A stretch of DNA of 64,000 nt from Aralia elata (Eukaryota; Streptophyta; Magnoliopsida; Apiales; Araliaceae), in the NCBI GenBank assembly GCA_034770075.1, contig CM068388.1, positions 71,246,692 through 71,310,691 of the forward strand, in the 5' to 3' direction. The notes beneath the pieces were generated by a model that was not told the DNA's origin, did not search any database, and was given only the letters and a program-made list of their open reading frames with translations. The translations under genes and the position numbers were made by a program. The first letter of the stretch is position 1. Each line of letters opens with the position of its first letter. This document shows, in pieces, positions 63,166-64,000 of this stretch.

Positions 63166-64000
63166 ATTTTAAGATACCGTAAAATAGATAAATGAAAACC
63201 CTTGTTGTTAAAGCCCATAGTCCCTCCTTTCCATATTATTATTACTAAGATAACTAAAAAAATTAAAACATTAAATATATTTACTATTTCACGTATTTAG
63301 CGAGAGACTTGCTTGTGTGGCACCATTATCCGTTTTTCTATTGATTAAAAAAAAGAAAAAAAAAAGAAACCTTCTTTGGTCCTTAAAAAATTAACAAAGT
63401 ATAATTTGCACACGTATTAAGAAAAATAAAAGTAGAGAAAATAGAGTAAAAAAGTTTCAACTTTATTCTTAGTAACCCCATAAAATTATATAGAGTGATA
63501 AATAATTTCAGTTTTTTATACTAATAGAACTCACTAAATAAGATATTTATCTTTTACTTTATGTATTTTATCTCATTATTTTAGAAATAAAAAAAATTAT
63601 ACATTTAATTATCTTTTTGACGACGAAAAGAGAGTGTAATAATGTAATTAATATTGTGGGGCCCTAAAGTATGAGTGGGAGATTGAACAATAATTTAAGT
63701 TTGCAAATGGGCCCACTAAACATGAAACATCTAGTAGCCATGTTTTTCGCGCATGTGTATATTTTCCATTACCGATATAGGACAGGACACTATGCTCCCA
63801 CCAACGTCTCCCTGCCCTTGCCATCGATTCTTTACGACCCTACTTTCATTCTTTTGTCCTTATAGGAGGTCCATGTGTAATTATGAGGGAGCCTGATTTT
63901 TTACTTATTTTTTTTTTTTTTGAAGTATTTCAAGTGTATGCTTAATTATTAGGGGTATTGGATGTTGAGAAAGGATGTCAAAATTATAATATATATCTAT

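Larger units (their letters stand above)
61315..64000 (+). other. SCPL intron 3 and onward; no further exon found
   Basis: The donor is GTGAGT, phase 0. I searched the rest of the window for the expected VGN continuation and for the later S10 motifs and found none, so the intron exceeds 2.6 kb or the gene is broken here. The stretch holds a fold-back element at 61383-61660, a tandem duplication at 61776-61900 and another fold-back at 63013-63165. A Stowaway-like start (AGTCCCTCCTTTCCATATTA) stands near 63221. Confidence 0.6.

Noticed and set aside
63671..63865. 64-codon frame near the window end as an SCPL exon.
   Set aside because: It does not contain the expected continuation after GII or any S10 motif, and has no suitable acceptor in phase.

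Overview
This is repeat-dominated nuclear DNA of a flowering plant. It is AT-rich, packed with LTR retrotransposons, Mutator-like and Stowaway/hAT-type DNA elements and a fossil pararetrovirus, and holds only one convincing host gene. Intron structure, tRNA-Met primer sites, Tekay- and Tat-type Ty3/gypsy elements, FAR1-type transposase and a serine carboxypeptidase-like (SCPL) gene all fit a eudicot; the species cannot be told from the sequence.

Layout. 1-2144: a cluster of small non-autonomous DNA elements, including a hAT-like MITE (874-1397, perfect 8-bp target duplication) inside a Stowaway-like MITE. 2145-26820: a decayed endogenous pararetrovirus (Caulimoviridae type) bounded by a ~146-bp direct repeat of host DNA. 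Its RNase H region is split at 4117/24912 by a stack of Ty3/gypsy DNA: a minus-strand Tekay-type chromovirus (A, 4118-15723) with 4-kb LTR, an inverted piece of the same LTR (15724-16236), and a related LTR (C, 16237-24911) which itself contains two solo LTRs with perfect 5-bp target duplications (B-prime 16881-18955, AGATA; D 21002-23770, GCCGC).

26968-29666: host spacer with MITEs, a C-rich tract and microsatellites. 29667-46166: a Mutator-like element with ~1-kb terminal inverted repeats, each carrying a GRF zinc-finger reading frame, and a decayed FAR1-type transposase gene. Its left repeat is interrupted by an 11.4-kb Tat-lineage retrotransposon (B, 30199-41572, 5-bp duplication GTTTG). 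B keeps both LTRs and gag but has lost most of pol; it carries an antisense DUF7745-like frame and a 35-bp/105-bp tandem array.

46240-51340: remnants of a transposon gene with a plant mobile domain and an Ulp1-type protease, short palindromic repeats at both sides, a tandem array, and the tail of a second FAR1-type transposase. 51339-54614: a copia-type LTR fragment and a D-related LTR in the opposite orientation. 55707-57112: MITEs and a LINE 3' remnant between copies of a ~170-bp direct repeat. 57382 to beyond the window end: the 5' half of an SCPL gene (three exons, 253 codons, catalytic Ser in exon 3), whose introns hold several MITEs.

How the parts relate: the window is mostly a record of insertions into insertions, whose order can be read from target duplications. 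The only gene likely to make a product for the host is the SCPL gene. The transposon frames worth a second look are the GRF proteins in the MULE repeats, the coiled-coil frame upstream of gag in element A and the antisense frame of element B.
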